A stretch of DNA of 64,000 nucleotides, from the NCBI RefSeq assembly GCF_903815225.1, contig NZ_LR813084.1, positions 2,398,501-2,462,500 of the forward strand, read 5' to 3'. Positions within the stretch are counted from its first letter, which is position 1; every line of letters starts with the position of its first letter. Positions 25,970-34,097 of this stretch are shown here, piece by piece. Source of the stretch: Delftia tsuruhatensis (GTDB lineage Bacteria > Pseudomonadota > Gammaproteobacteria > Burkholderiales > Burkholderiaceae_C). A program made the translations under genes and the position numbers. Under the pieces are notes generated by a model. The model did no database searches. It was given only the letters and a program-made list of their open reading frames with translations, and was not told the origin of the DNA.

Positions 25970-27403
25970 ATGAGCACAACACCGATCGACATGCAGCAAG
26001 GCCTGCACCAGCCCGGCAAGGCCGCTGCCAGTGGCTGGATAGGCTCGGCCCTGGAGTACTACGACTTCTTCATCTACGCCACCGCAGCGGCGCTGATCTT
26101 TCCGCAGATCTTCTTTCCCCAGGGTGACCCGGCCATCGCCATCATCGCCTCGCTGGCCACCTATGGCGTGGGCTACGTGGCACGGCCCATAGGCGCCTTC
26201 GTGCTCGGCCACCTGGGCGACACGCACGGGCGCAAGCAGGTGCTGGTGTGGTGCATGTTCCTGATGGGCTTTTCCACCATCGCCGTGGGCCTGCTGCCCA
26301 CCTATGACCAGATCGGCCTGTGGGCACCCGCGCTGCTGGTGCTGTGCCGGCTGGTGCAGGGCTTTGCCGTGGCCGGCGAGATCTCGGGCGCCAGCTCCAT
26401 GATCCTGGAGCATGCCCCGTTCGGGCGGCGCGGCTTCTACGCCAGCTTCACGCTGCAGGGCGTGCAGGCCGGCCAGATCCTGGCGGCGGCCGTCTTCCTG
26501 CCGCTGGCCCACTACATGCCCGCCGAGCAGTTCAACAGCTGGGGCTGGCGCATTCCGTTCCTGCTGAGCTTCATCGTCATCATCGCGGGCTGGATCATCC
26601 GCCGCGAGGTCAGCGAGACGCCGGCCTTCACCGACCCAGGCGTCCGGAAGGAACGCACACGCTCGCCCGTGGTCGATGCCTTCCGCGACCATTCGCCCGA
26701 CATGCTGCGCGTGGTGTGCATGGCGCTGATGAACGTGATCCCCGTGGTGGCCACCATCTTCGGCGCGGCCTATGCGGTGCAGCCGGCCTACGGCATAGGC
26801 TTCGCCAAGGATGTCTACCTGTGGATTCCGGTGGTCGGCAACATCGTCGCCGTGCTGGTGATTCCCTTCGTGGGCAACCTGTCGGACAAGATCGGCCGCC
26901 GCCCGCCCCTCATCGTGGGTGCGCTGCTGTCGGGCCTGCTGGCCTTCGGCTATCTGTACGCCATCAGCATCCGCAACATGCCGCTGGCCTTCGCGATGTC
27001 CATCCTCATGTGGGGCGTGGTCTACCAGGGCTACAACGCGGTCTTCCCCAGCTTCTATCCCGAACTGTTCCCCACGCGCACCCGATGCTCGGCCATGGCC
27101 ATCTCGCAGAACGTCGGCACGGCCATCACCGCCATGCTGCCCGCGCTGTTCACGGCCGTGGCGCCGCCGGGCTCCAGCAACATCTGGCTGACCGTGGGTG
27201 CGATTGCCTTCGGCATCACCATCGTGGCATCGCTGGCCGCGCTCAGTGCCCGCGAGACCTACCGCATCCGCATGGAGGAGCTGGGCGAGTCCGGCGCGCA
27301 GCCCGTGGACAAGGACGAATACGATCAACTGCGCGCCCGGGCGCTGGCCATGGGCAGCGGCAGTGCCGATGCATCGGTCCGCATGGAGAGCGCGCGCACA
27401 TGA
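25970..27403 (+). CDS. MFS metabolite:H+ symporter (MHS family), probable shikimate/quinate permease
   Basis: A 477-residue, 12-helix carrier of the MHS family (ShiA, KgtP type). Family text includes SALEYYDFFIYATAAALIFP in helix 1, RPIGAFVLGHLGDTHGRKQV across loop 2-3, PALLVLCRLVQGFAVAGEIS in helix 4 and GNLSDKIGRRPPL in loop 8-9. ShiA-type members import shikimate with protons, which fits the operon partner, a shikimate-dehydrogenase-like enzyme overlapping its stop. AGGAGACAAAGAC precedes the ATG at 25970. Two IclR-type sites lie upstream. Confidence 0.88.
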   Translation: MSTTPIDMQQGLHQPGKAAASGWIGSALEYYDFFIYATAAALIFPQIFFPQGDPAIAIIASLATYGVGYVARPIGAFVLGHLGDTHGRKQVLVWCMFLMGFSTIAVGLLPTYDQIGLWAPALLVLCRLVQGFAVAGEISGASSMILEHAPFGRRGFYASFTLQGVQAGQILAAAVFLPLAHYMPAEQFNSWGWRIPFLLSFIVIIAGWIIRREVSETPAFTDPGVRKERTRSPVVDAFRDHSPDMLRVVCMALMNVIPVVATIFGAAYAVQPAYGIGFAKDVYLWIPVVGNIVAVLVIPFVGNLSDKIGRRPPLIVGALLSGLLAFGYLYAISIRNMPLAFAMSILMWGVVYQGYNAVFPSFYPELFPTRTRCSAMAISQNVGTAITAMLPALFTAVAPPGSSNIWLTVGAIAFGITIVASLAALSARETYRIRMEELGESGAQPVDKDEYDQLRARALAMGSGSADASVRMESART

Positions 27404-28233
27404 TTTCCGGCAAGACCACCCTGATCGCCCACATCGGCTACCCCACGGAGAGCTTCAAGGCGCCGATGATCTACAACCCCTGGTTCGAGCGCAAGGGCAT
27501 CGACGCCTGCGTGGTGCCCATGGGCCTGCGGCCCGAGCACTTCGCCCAGGGCATGGCCGCCATCCTGCGATTGTCCAACCTGCGCGGCGCACTGGTCACC
27601 ATGCCGCACAAGGTGACCACCGTCGCGCTGCTCGATGAGCTCACGCCGGCCGTGCACATCGCCGGTGCCTGCAATGCGGTGCTCAGGCGTGCAGACGGCA
27701 CGCTGCTGGGCGACCAGTTCGACGGCGCGGGCTTCGTGCGCGGCGTGTTGCGCAAGGGCCGTCAGCTGCAGGGCGCCAGCGTGCTGGTGTCGGGGGCGGG
27801 CGGCGTGGGCTCGGCGATCGCGGCCTCGCTGGCGGCGGCCGGCGTGGCCGAACTGATGCTGTTCGACGCACGTCCGGACGGCGCCCAGGCGCTGGCGGAC
27901 CGGCTGCGCGCCTACTACCCGCGGCTGAAGCTGCGCATGGGCTCCAACGATCCGCAGGGCTTTGACCTGATCGTCAACGCCACGCCGCTGGGCATGCAGG
28001 AAGGCGATCCCCTGCCTTTCGATGTGCGGCGCATCGCCCCCACCACCTTCGTGGGCGAAGTGGTCATGAAGTCCGAGTTCACGCCCCTGCTGCGCGCCGC
28101 GCGCGACAAGGGCTGCGATGTCCAGGTGGGCACGGACATGCTGTTCGAGATGATTCCCGCCTACCTCGAATTCTTCGGCTTCGGCCTGGCCACGCCCGAG
28201 GAGTTGCGCGCCACTGCCGCCATCGCCTACTGA
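27400..28233 (+). CDS. Shikimate/quinate dehydrogenase-like enzyme (AroE superfamily, atypical)
   Basis: A 277-residue AroE-fold dehydrogenase. The catalytic Lys71 (VTMPHK), Asn92 and Asp108 are kept, and GAGGVG near residue 126 binds the dinucleotide. The acidic end of the next strand (LMLFDARPDG) points to NAD rather than NADP, as in catabolic enzymes. However, the two serines that hold the shikimate carboxylate in E. coli AroE (Ser14, Ser16) correspond to Phe19 and Ala21 here, and the usual GxNTDG is GDQFDG. So the substrate may be a shikimate or quinate relative bound differently. The ATG overlaps the transporter stop. Confidence 0.8.
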   Translation: MISGKTTLIAHIGYPTESFKAPMIYNPWFERKGIDACVVPMGLRPEHFAQGMAAILRLSNLRGALVTMPHKVTTVALLDELTPAVHIAGACNAVLRRADGTLLGDQFDGAGFVRGVLRKGRQLQGASVLVSGAGGVGSAIAASLAAAGVAELMLFDARPDGAQALADRLRAYYPRLKLRMGSNDPQGFDLIVNATPLGMQEGDPLPFDVRRIAPTTFVGEVVMKSEFTPLLRAARDKGCDVQVGTDMLFEMIPAYLEFFGFGLATPEELRATAAIAY

Positions 28234-28343
28234 GCCGGGCCGCGAGGCCTTTGCACACATCCAGCACGGGACAGGACCCGCGTGCCGGACAGGGCACAGC
28301 CACGCCCGGAAGAACAGGCATCCACAGAGAAGGAGACGACACC

Positions 28344-29474
28344 ATGCATCAGCAATCACAACCATGCCCGGGCCGCAAAAGCCTCATCGCCCTGGTGCTG
28401 GGCACGCTGGGCGCCACGGCCCTGGCCCAGTCCTCGGTCACCGTCTACGGCACCCTGGACCAGTACGTCAACCACCTGCGCAGCAGCTCGGGCGCCTCCA
28501 TGACCACGCTGGAGGATGGTGCCCTGCTGCGCAGCCGCCTGGGCTTTCGCGGCCACGAGGACCTGGGCGGTGGCCTGTACGCCAAGTTCCAGCTGGAGAT
28601 GGGCATCAACGCCGACAACGGCAGCGCCGCCGACAGCACGCGCGGCTTCGACCGCCAAAGCTGGGTGAGCCTGGGCGGAGGCTGGGGCGAGATCCGGCTG
28701 GGCCGCCAGAACACCGTGATCTTCGCGCGCGGCGACTACATCGACTTCACCTCGCGCACGTTGGGATCGATGGTCAACAACTTCGGCGTGCCCTCGCGCT
28801 TCGACAACGACATCTCCTACACCTCGCCACGCATGGGCGGCTTCCTGTTCGAGGCCCACTACGCCATGGCCGAGACCGGTGCTCCAGCGCGCCAGGCCAT
28901 CTACCAGTTGGGCCTGGACTACCTGAACGGCCCCTACCGCGTGGGCTATGCAGGCCTGTATGCACGCGCGCCGCAGAGCGCGGCCTACACCGATGCCGTG
29001 CGCTACGACAACCTCTACGCCAACTACGACTACGGCAAGGGCAAGCTGCAACTGGCCTTCGTGCGCTCCAACAACAGCACGGCGGGCGCGGCCGGCAACA
29101 ACACGGGCACGGTGCTGGGCAATGTGGGTGGGCTGGTGGCGGGCACCAACTCCGATGTGAAACGCTTTTACCGCGTCTGGCAGCTGTCGGCCGACTACCG
29201 CGTCACGCCCCAGCTGCGCGTGGGGGCGCTGTGGGGCCGCATACAGGATGGATCGGACAGCGGGCGCGGGGCCTCGGGCGGGGCGGTGGCTGCCTACTAC
29301 GACCTGTCCAGGCGGACCATGCTGTACGCGGTGGCCGAGCAGCTCAGGAACGACCGCAACGCGGGCTTCCGGCTGGCGGCCTCGGGCGGGATGAAGCCCG
29401 GCTTCACGGCGGCGGACGATGTGAACGGCCGCAGGATCACGGGCCTGCAGCTGGGCGTGCTGCACCGCTTCTGA
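28344..29474 (+). CDS. General porin (16-strand, Comamonadaceae type)
   Basis: A 376-residue outer-membrane porin with a signal peptide cleaved near TALAQ, first strand SSVTVYGTLDQYV, internal strands such as RSRLGFRGHEDLGGGLYAKF and WGEIRLGRQNTVIFARGDY, and the terminal strand GRRITGLQLGVLHRF ending in Phe. It is of the trimeric porin_4 type that betaproteobacteria keep in many copies beside catabolic genes, for passage of small acids. AAGGAGACGACACC precedes the ATG. Here it probably lets quinate or shikimate into the periplasm. Confidence 0.92.
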   Translation: MHQQSQPCPGRKSLIALVLGTLGATALAQSSVTVYGTLDQYVNHLRSSSGASMTTLEDGALLRSRLGFRGHEDLGGGLYAKFQLEMGINADNGSAADSTRGFDRQSWVSLGGGWGEIRLGRQNTVIFARGDYIDFTSRTLGSMVNNFGVPSRFDNDISYTSPRMGGFLFEAHYAMAETGAPARQAIYQLGLDYLNGPYRVGYAGLYARAPQSAAYTDAVRYDNLYANYDYGKGKLQLAFVRSNNSTAGAAGNNTGTVLGNVGGLVAGTNSDVKRFYRVWQLSADYRVTPQLRVGALWGRIQDGSDSGRGASGGAVAAYYDLSRRTMLYAVAEQLRNDRNAGFRLAASGGMKPGFTAADDVNGRRITGLQLGVLHRF

Positions 29475-29483
29475 GGAATGGCC

Positions 29484-30536
29484 ATGGATGATCTGCGCAT
29501 TGCCGTGGCCGGGGCCGGCTACATAGGCCAGGCCCATATGGCGGTCATCGAGGCGACCGAAGGCTGCCGCCTTTCGGCGCTCGTGGACCCGTCGCCCGCC
29601 GCGGCCGAATCGGCGCGTCGGGCCGGCCTTCCCCTGTACACCGATCTGTCGCAACTGCTGGCGCGCGACCGTCCGGATGCCGTCGTGCTGGCAACGCCCA
29701 ATGCGCTGCACGTACCGCAGGCGCTGCAGTGCCTGGAGGCCGGCCTGCCCGTGCTGCTGGAAAAGCCCATCGCACCGACCGTGCAGGAGGCCCGGGCCCT
29801 GGTCCAGGCCGCCGCGCGCCTGCAGTCCCGGGTGCTGATCGGACACCACCGCGCGCACAGCCCCATCATGGAGCGTGCCCGCCAGCTCATCGCCGAGGGA
29901 CAGCTGGGCGCCATCGTGGCGGTCACCGGCGCGGCCCTGTTCTTCAAGCCCGACGCCTACTTCGATGACAGCCCCTGGCGCCGCGAAGCGGGCGCCGGCC
30001 CCATCCTGCTCAACATGATCCACGAGGTGCACAACCTGCGCATGCTGTGCGGCGAGGTCGTGGCCGTGCAGGCCTTCGCCTCCCATGCCACGCGCGGCTT
30101 TCCGGTCGAGGATACGGCGGCCATCAACCTGCGCTTTGCCAGCGGGGCGCTGGGCAGCTTCGTGCTCTCGGACACGGCGGCCAGCGCGCGCAGCTGGGAG
30201 CAGACCGCGCAGGAAAACCCTGCCTATGCCAGCTATGGCGACGAAGACTGCTACGTGGTAGCCGGCACCTTCGGATCGCTGGCCGTGCCCAGCATGCGCC
30301 TGAAGACCTATGCATCGGCCGCGGACCGTTCCTGGTGGAAGCCTTTCACGACGGACACCGCCGCCGTCGTGCGCGAGGACCCGCTGGCGCGCCAGATGGC
30401 CCACTTCGTCCAGGTGGCGCGCGGACAGGCCGCGCCCCTTGTCAGCGTGCACGACGGCTTGCGTAACCTGCAGATCACCGAAGCCATCGCCGAGGCGGCG
30501 CGCACGGGCGCCGTCGTGGATACCCCGTTGGAATGA
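29484..30536 (+). CDS. Gfo/Idh/MocA-family oxidoreductase
   Basis: A 350-residue NAD(P)-dependent dehydrogenase. The Rossmann motif AGAGYIGQAHMAVIE is at the N terminus, PNALHVPQALQCLEAGLPVL with VLLEKPIAPT gives the family's EKP motif near residue 94, and the C-terminal sheet domain follows, with INMIHEVHNLRML-like text near residue 175. The ATG at 29484 is preferred to 29478 because GAGGA is then six bases away. It lies between porin and dehydroquinase genes, so oxidation of quinate, shikimate or a related cyclitol acid is plausible, perhaps complementing the atypical AroE-like enzyme. That is inference. Confidence 0.88.
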   Translation: MDDLRIAVAGAGYIGQAHMAVIEATEGCRLSALVDPSPAAAESARRAGLPLYTDLSQLLARDRPDAVVLATPNALHVPQALQCLEAGLPVLLEKPIAPTVQEARALVQAAARLQSRVLIGHHRAHSPIMERARQLIAEGQLGAIVAVTGAALFFKPDAYFDDSPWRREAGAGPILLNMIHEVHNLRMLCGEVVAVQAFASHATRGFPVEDTAAINLRFASGALGSFVLSDTAASARSWEQTAQENPAYASYGDEDCYVVAGTFGSLAVPSMRLKTYASAADRSWWKPFTTDTAAVVREDPLARQMAHFVQVARGQAAPLVSVHDGLRNLQITEAIAEAARTGAVVDTPLE

Positions 30537-30561
30537 ACGAATCCCTGAATCGAGGACAACC

Positions 30562-30999
30562 ATGAAAACCATCCTGATGCTGCACGGCATCAACCACAAC
30601 ATGTTCGGCCAGCGCGACCCCGCTCAATACGGCACGGTCACGCTGGCCGAGATCGACGCCTCGCTGCGCAGCCTTGGCAGCCAGCTGGCCTGCGAGGTGG
30701 ACAGCTTCCAGACCAATTGCGAAGGCGCCATGTGCGAGCGCATCCACCAGGGCTTCAGGGACGGCGTCGATGGCGTGCTCATCAACGCCGGCGCCTGGAC
30801 GCACTACAGCTACGGCATCCGCGACGCGCTGGCCATGCTCACCGTGCCCGTGGTGGAAATCCACATGAGCAACATCCATGCGCGCGAGAGATTCCGCCAT
30901 CACTCGGTGTTCGCCGATATCGCCAGGGGCCAGATCTGCGGCTTTGGCGTGGACAGCTATCTGCTGGGATTGCGGGCGGTGCTGTCGTCCGCCGCATAA
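30562..30999 (+). CDS. quiB: 3-dehydroquinate dehydratase, type II
   Basis: A 145-residue type II dehydroquinase that interconverts 3-dehydroquinate and 3-dehydroshikimate. The text LHGINHNMFGQRDPAQYG supplies the Asn, the lid Arg and the catalytic Tyr; INAGAWTHYSYGIRDAL the substrate-binding Asn; VEIHMSNIHARERFRHHSV the catalytic His, Glu-side residues and Arg. Type II enzymes are often the catabolic form. It ends the putative quinate/shikimate unit. ATCGAGGACAACC precedes the ATG. The symbol quiB is given by role; aroQ would be the neutral name. Confidence 0.92.
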   Translation: MKTILMLHGINHNMFGQRDPAQYGTVTLAEIDASLRSLGSQLACEVDSFQTNCEGAMCERIHQGFRDGVDGVLINAGAWTHYSYGIRDALAMLTVPVVEIHMSNIHARERFRHHSVFADIARGQICGFGVDSYLLGLRAVLSSAA

Positions 31000-31082
31000 A
31001 CGCATGGCACGCAACAGGCCATGCATCTGCTTTTGCACTCCCACGCTCGACGCGCTGTGTGCGGTGACCAGGCTCCATTGAA

Positions 31083-32321
31083 ATGAGCTGCACCGAGTAC
31101 GGTCGGCACCGCGCCGCCTCCTTCGCCCTGCTGCTGCCGTTGCTGCTGGCCGCGCAGTCGGTCGCCACCGACGGCTATCTGCCGGCCTTGCCCGAGATCG
31201 CCCGCGACCTGGGCTCGGCCAGCAGCAGCCTGGCCGTGTTCATGCTGGCCTTCGGCGTCGCCCAACTGGTGTGCGGGCCGCTGGCCGACCGCTTCGGGCG
31301 CCGGCCCGTGCTGCTGGCCGGTCTGGCCTGCTATACGGTGGCGGCCGCCGGCTGCGCGCTGGCGGGCAGCGCGGACGCACTGGTGGCCTGGCGCGCCGTG
31401 CAGGGCGCGGCCATGGCGGCCATCCTGGTGTGCGCACGGGCGGCGGTTCGCGACCTGTATCCGGTCCATGAAGGGCCGCACATCATGGCCCGAGGCCTGA
31501 TGGGCCTGGGGCTGGTGGCCCTGGTGGCGCCGATTGCCGGTGCATGGGGAGTCCAGGCCACCGGCTGGCGCTGGGTGCTGGTGGCGATGGGCGTCTACTC
31601 GCTCGCGTTGCTGGCGCTGTGCTGGCGCACTTTCAGCGAGACGCGGCAAGTCCTGGGGGCTGCCTCGGTCCTGGCACCCGTATCCACTGGCGGTGTGCGC
31701 CAGGTGTTCGCCAACCCCGGCTTTCGCGCCTGGACGGCGCTGGCCGCGACGACCTACGGCGGCATCTTCTGCTTTTTGCTGCTGTCGCCGATGGTGTACG
31801 TCGACCTGTTTGGCCTGTCGCCCGTGCTCTACGGCTGGATTCCAGCGGGCGGCTCGCTGGTCTACATCCTCAGCATCACATGGTGCCGGCGTTTGCTGTC
31901 GCGGCGCGGGCCGGTGGGCACGGTGCAGTTGGGTGCTGCCTTCAGTCTGCTGGGGGCGTGCATCCAGGTCACCGGCTGCATGCTGGCGCCGGCCTCGCCC
32001 GTTCCATTGCTGATAGGGCACGCGGTGTATGCGCTGGGCCATGGCCTGCACCAGCCTTGCGGCCAGGCGGGCGCGGTGGGTGGCCTGCCGCCGCAGCTGG
32101 CCGGGCGGGCCGTGTCGTGTTCGGGCTTCGTGATCATGTGCGTGGCCTTCTGCGCCGGCCAGTTGGCGGCGCACTTTGTCGATCCGACGATGCGCCACGG
32201 CGCCTGGCCGATGGTGTTGCCCATGGCGCTGGCGGGCGTTGTGCTGGTCTTGATCGCCTTCGTCTGGCTGCCGTGGCTGTACCGGGTGCGGGCGGCGCCA
32301 AGGGTTCAGCCCCGGTCATGA
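31083..32321 (+). CDS. Bcr/CflA-type MFS drug-efflux transporter
   Basis: A 412-residue, 12-helix MFS exporter. Helix 1 and loop read SVATDGYLPALPEIARDLG (with the Asp typical of the DHA1 Bcr/CflA group), loop 2-3 is GPLADRFGRRPVLLAG, and helix 5 contains GLVALVAPIAGAWG like antiporter motif C. It should export a drug or metabolite using the proton gradient. The gene starts 83 bases after the dehydroquinase and may be read through with it, though an independent job is as likely. It is convergent with the GntR gene (6 bases between stops). Confidence 0.85.
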   Translation: MSCTEYGRHRAASFALLLPLLLAAQSVATDGYLPALPEIARDLGSASSSLAVFMLAFGVAQLVCGPLADRFGRRPVLLAGLACYTVAAAGCALAGSADALVAWRAVQGAAMAAILVCARAAVRDLYPVHEGPHIMARGLMGLGLVALVAPIAGAWGVQATGWRWVLVAMGVYSLALLALCWRTFSETRQVLGAASVLAPVSTGGVRQVFANPGFRAWTALAATTYGGIFCFLLLSPMVYVDLFGLSPVLYGWIPAGGSLVYILSITWCRRLLSRRGPVGTVQLGAAFSLLGACIQVTGCMLAPASPVPLLIGHAVYALGHGLHQPCGQAGAVGGLPPQLAGRAVSCSGFVIMCVAFCAGQLAAHFVDPTMRHGAWPMVLPMALAGVVLVLIAFVWLPWLYRVRAAPRVQPRS

Positions 32322-32327
32322 CACTGT

Positions 32328-32984
32328 TCAAGCATCCGCGCGATATTCCCCTCGATGCTTCATGAACCGGTGGTAGGACATGCGCAGGTGCAGCTGCATC
32401 ACCTGGCGTGCCAGCTCCCCATCCCTGGCACGGATGGCGATCACCAGGTCGCAGTGGTGGTGCAGGCTTTGCACCAGCTCCTCGGGCGTGTAGATGTAGA
32501 ACGACCGCTTGATGATCGGCATGTCGATCATCGTCGCCAGCATGGTCTTGAGGCGCGGAGAGCCTGATGCCTCGATCAGCGCGTGGTGGAAATCCCGGTT
32601 GGCGGACTGCACCTCGCCAATGCCGTCTTGGCCAGCGGCAATGCCGGCCTCCATGCGCTGGTTGCAGGCCTCCAGCGCATCGGCCAGCCCCTCGCCGCCG
32701 CGCGTGGCCGCGAGGAACGAGGCGTACGGCTCCAGCAGCAGGCGCAGCTGGAAGGTTTCCTCCACATCCCAGTCGCTCCACTCCGACACGCGGATACCCT
32801 GGCCCGCGCCATCGGTGGCCAGGCCATCTTCCACCAAGCGGTGCAGCGCATTGCGCACCGGTGTTCGGCTCAGTCCCAGGTCGCGGGCAATGGGCTCCTC
32901 CTTGAGCTGTTCGCCGGGTCGGTAGTGGCCGCCGATGAGCCGCTGCCGCAGAACCTCGTACGCCTTGTCTTTCACGTTTTGCAC
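32328..32984 (-). CDS. GntR-family regulator (FadR/FCD subfamily)
   Basis: A regulator of about 218 residues: N-terminal winged HTH (VLRQRLIGGHYRPGEQLKEE, ARDLGLSRTPVRNALHRLVE) and an all-helical FCD effector domain with metal-type histidines (NRDFHHALIEASGS, SLHHHCDLVIAIRARD, HLRMSYHRFM). FCD members sense organic acids and usually repress a divergent operon. The frame is open to an ATG at 33086, but that start would lie inside the TACAAA-rich operator-like DNA; a GTG at 32984 just before the HTH gives normal length. The start remains uncertain. The divergent dehydrogenase/Bug/aldolase unit is the likely target. Confidence 0.85.
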   Translation of the reverse strand: MQNVKDKAYEVLRQRLIGGHYRPGEQLKEEPIARDLGLSRTPVRNALHRLVEDGLATDGAGQGIRVSEWSDWDVEETFQLRLLLEPYASFLAATRGGEGLADALEACNQRMEAGIAAGQDGIGEVQSANRDFHHALIEASGSPRLKTMLATMIDMPIIKRSFYIYTPEELVQSLHHHCDLVIAIRARDGELARQVMQLHLRMSYHRFMKHRGEYRADA

Positions 32985-33078
32985 TGTGTTTGCACCGAAT
33001 GGGTGGGGATGGTGCGCCGATTCTAGGTGACGACGGAAAGGGGTGTTGCGCTTCGCTGCATTCGGAAAAATACAAAAC

Positions 33079-33170
33079 AAGTACAAATATTCGCAGTTCT
33101 ACGGGAAATCTCTAGAAGGAAGTTGGAGGTGCGCCCCATAGACTGCGCTTAATGTTTTAAATTTGTACTT
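33079..33170. promoter_or_regulatory. Divergent control region with a 10-bp inverted repeat
   Basis: AAGTACAAAT at 33079-33088 recurs as its exact reverse complement ATTTGTACTT at 33161-33170. A further TACAAA lies at 33071. Half-sites of the form TTGTA/TACAA suit FCD-type GntR operators. One copy is next to the start of the dehydrogenase gene at 33173, the other near the far end of the spacer, so repression by looping or of two promoters is possible. Confidence 0.55.
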
Positions 33171-33172
33171 CT

Positions 33173-34051
33173 ATGAAGATCGCAATACTGGGTGGAGGAA
33201 TGGTCGGTGCCTGCTACATGCAGGCCTTTGTGGAGCAGGGGCACAGCCTGGTGGGCCTGTGCGACCTGCAGCCCAACGCTGCGGTGGCCGACGCAGTGCA
33301 GGCCGCTGGTGCGCAGGTGCATGCTGCGCCCGGCGAGTGGCTGGCCGGGGCCGACGTGGTGGTGAGCGCCGTGTTCGGCACCGTGGCGCGCAGCCTGTTC
33401 GAGGCCTGTCTGCCCCATCTGCGCGATGGCGTGGTGTATGTGGACATGACCACGGCCGACCCGCAGGAGATGCGCGAATGTGGCGAGCTGGCCCGGCGCG
33501 TCGCCCAGGGCCGGGCGGTGCACTTCGTGGACGTGGCCATCACCGGCGCGGTCAACCTGGGCGGCAGGAAGACGCCGCTGCTCGTGGCCGGTGGCAAGGC
33601 CGGTTTTGTACAGGAATTGTTCTTGCCTTTGGGTGGCTCCGTTCGCGTAGTAGGCGGACAGCCGGGCGATGCCGCCGCGCTCAAGCTCCTGCGCAGCATC
33701 TACACCAAGGGGACCGAGGCACTGGCCGTGGAGTGCCTGGTGACGGCCCAGCAGATGGGCCTGCGCGAGCAACTGCATGCCGTGCTGCAGGACATCGACG
33801 AGACACCGCTGCGCACGCTGATGGAGTCCATGGTGCGCACGCACATCCCGCACTCCGCGCGCCGCCGCAACGAGGTGGCCGAGGCCCGGCAGCAGATGGC
33901 CCTCAACGGCCTGGCGCCCATCGCCTTGCCCGCTGTCGAGGCGCTGTTCGCCGCCACGGCCCGGGCGCAAGCGGCCCGGCCGTTCACCGGCACCTCCATC
34001 GACGAGGCCATCGATTGGCTGGGCAGCCACGTGCTCGCCAGCCACGCCTGA
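33173..34051 (+). CDS. NAD(P)-binding dehydrogenase, 3-hydroxyisobutyrate-dehydrogenase-like (DUF1932 type)
   Basis: A 292-residue two-domain dehydrogenase. The N-terminal Rossmann domain starts with AILGGGMVGACYMQAF and has VVVSAVFGTVARSLFEACLP; VVYVDMTTADPQEMREC resembles the beta-hydroxyacid dehydrogenase loop, VDVAITGAVNLGGRKTPLLV the substrate loop, and LKLLRSIYTKGTEALAVECL the helix carrying the catalytic Lys. The C-terminal half looks like DUF1932. It lacks a good Shine-Dalgarno sequence; the ATG at 33173 is preceded by an AT-rich stretch. With the next two genes it suggests catabolism of a hydroxy- or keto-acid. Confidence 0.82.
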   Translation: MKIAILGGGMVGACYMQAFVEQGHSLVGLCDLQPNAAVADAVQAAGAQVHAAPGEWLAGADVVVSAVFGTVARSLFEACLPHLRDGVVYVDMTTADPQEMRECGELARRVAQGRAVHFVDVAITGAVNLGGRKTPLLVAGGKAGFVQELFLPLGGSVRVVGGQPGDAAALKLLRSIYTKGTEALAVECLVTAQQMGLREQLHAVLQDIDETPLRTLMESMVRTHIPHSARRRNEVAEARQQMALNGLAPIALPAVEALFAATARAQAARPFTGTSIDEAIDWLGSHVLASHA

Positions 34052-34097
34052 TGAACGCCCCCTGCGCCAACCGACACCATAAAAGGAGACATTCGCA

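Noticed and set aside
32984..33086. N-terminal extension of the GntR protein to the ATG at 33086
   Set aside because: The extension would begin within the operator-like repeat, adds residues unlike GntR N termini, and makes the protein longer than usual.
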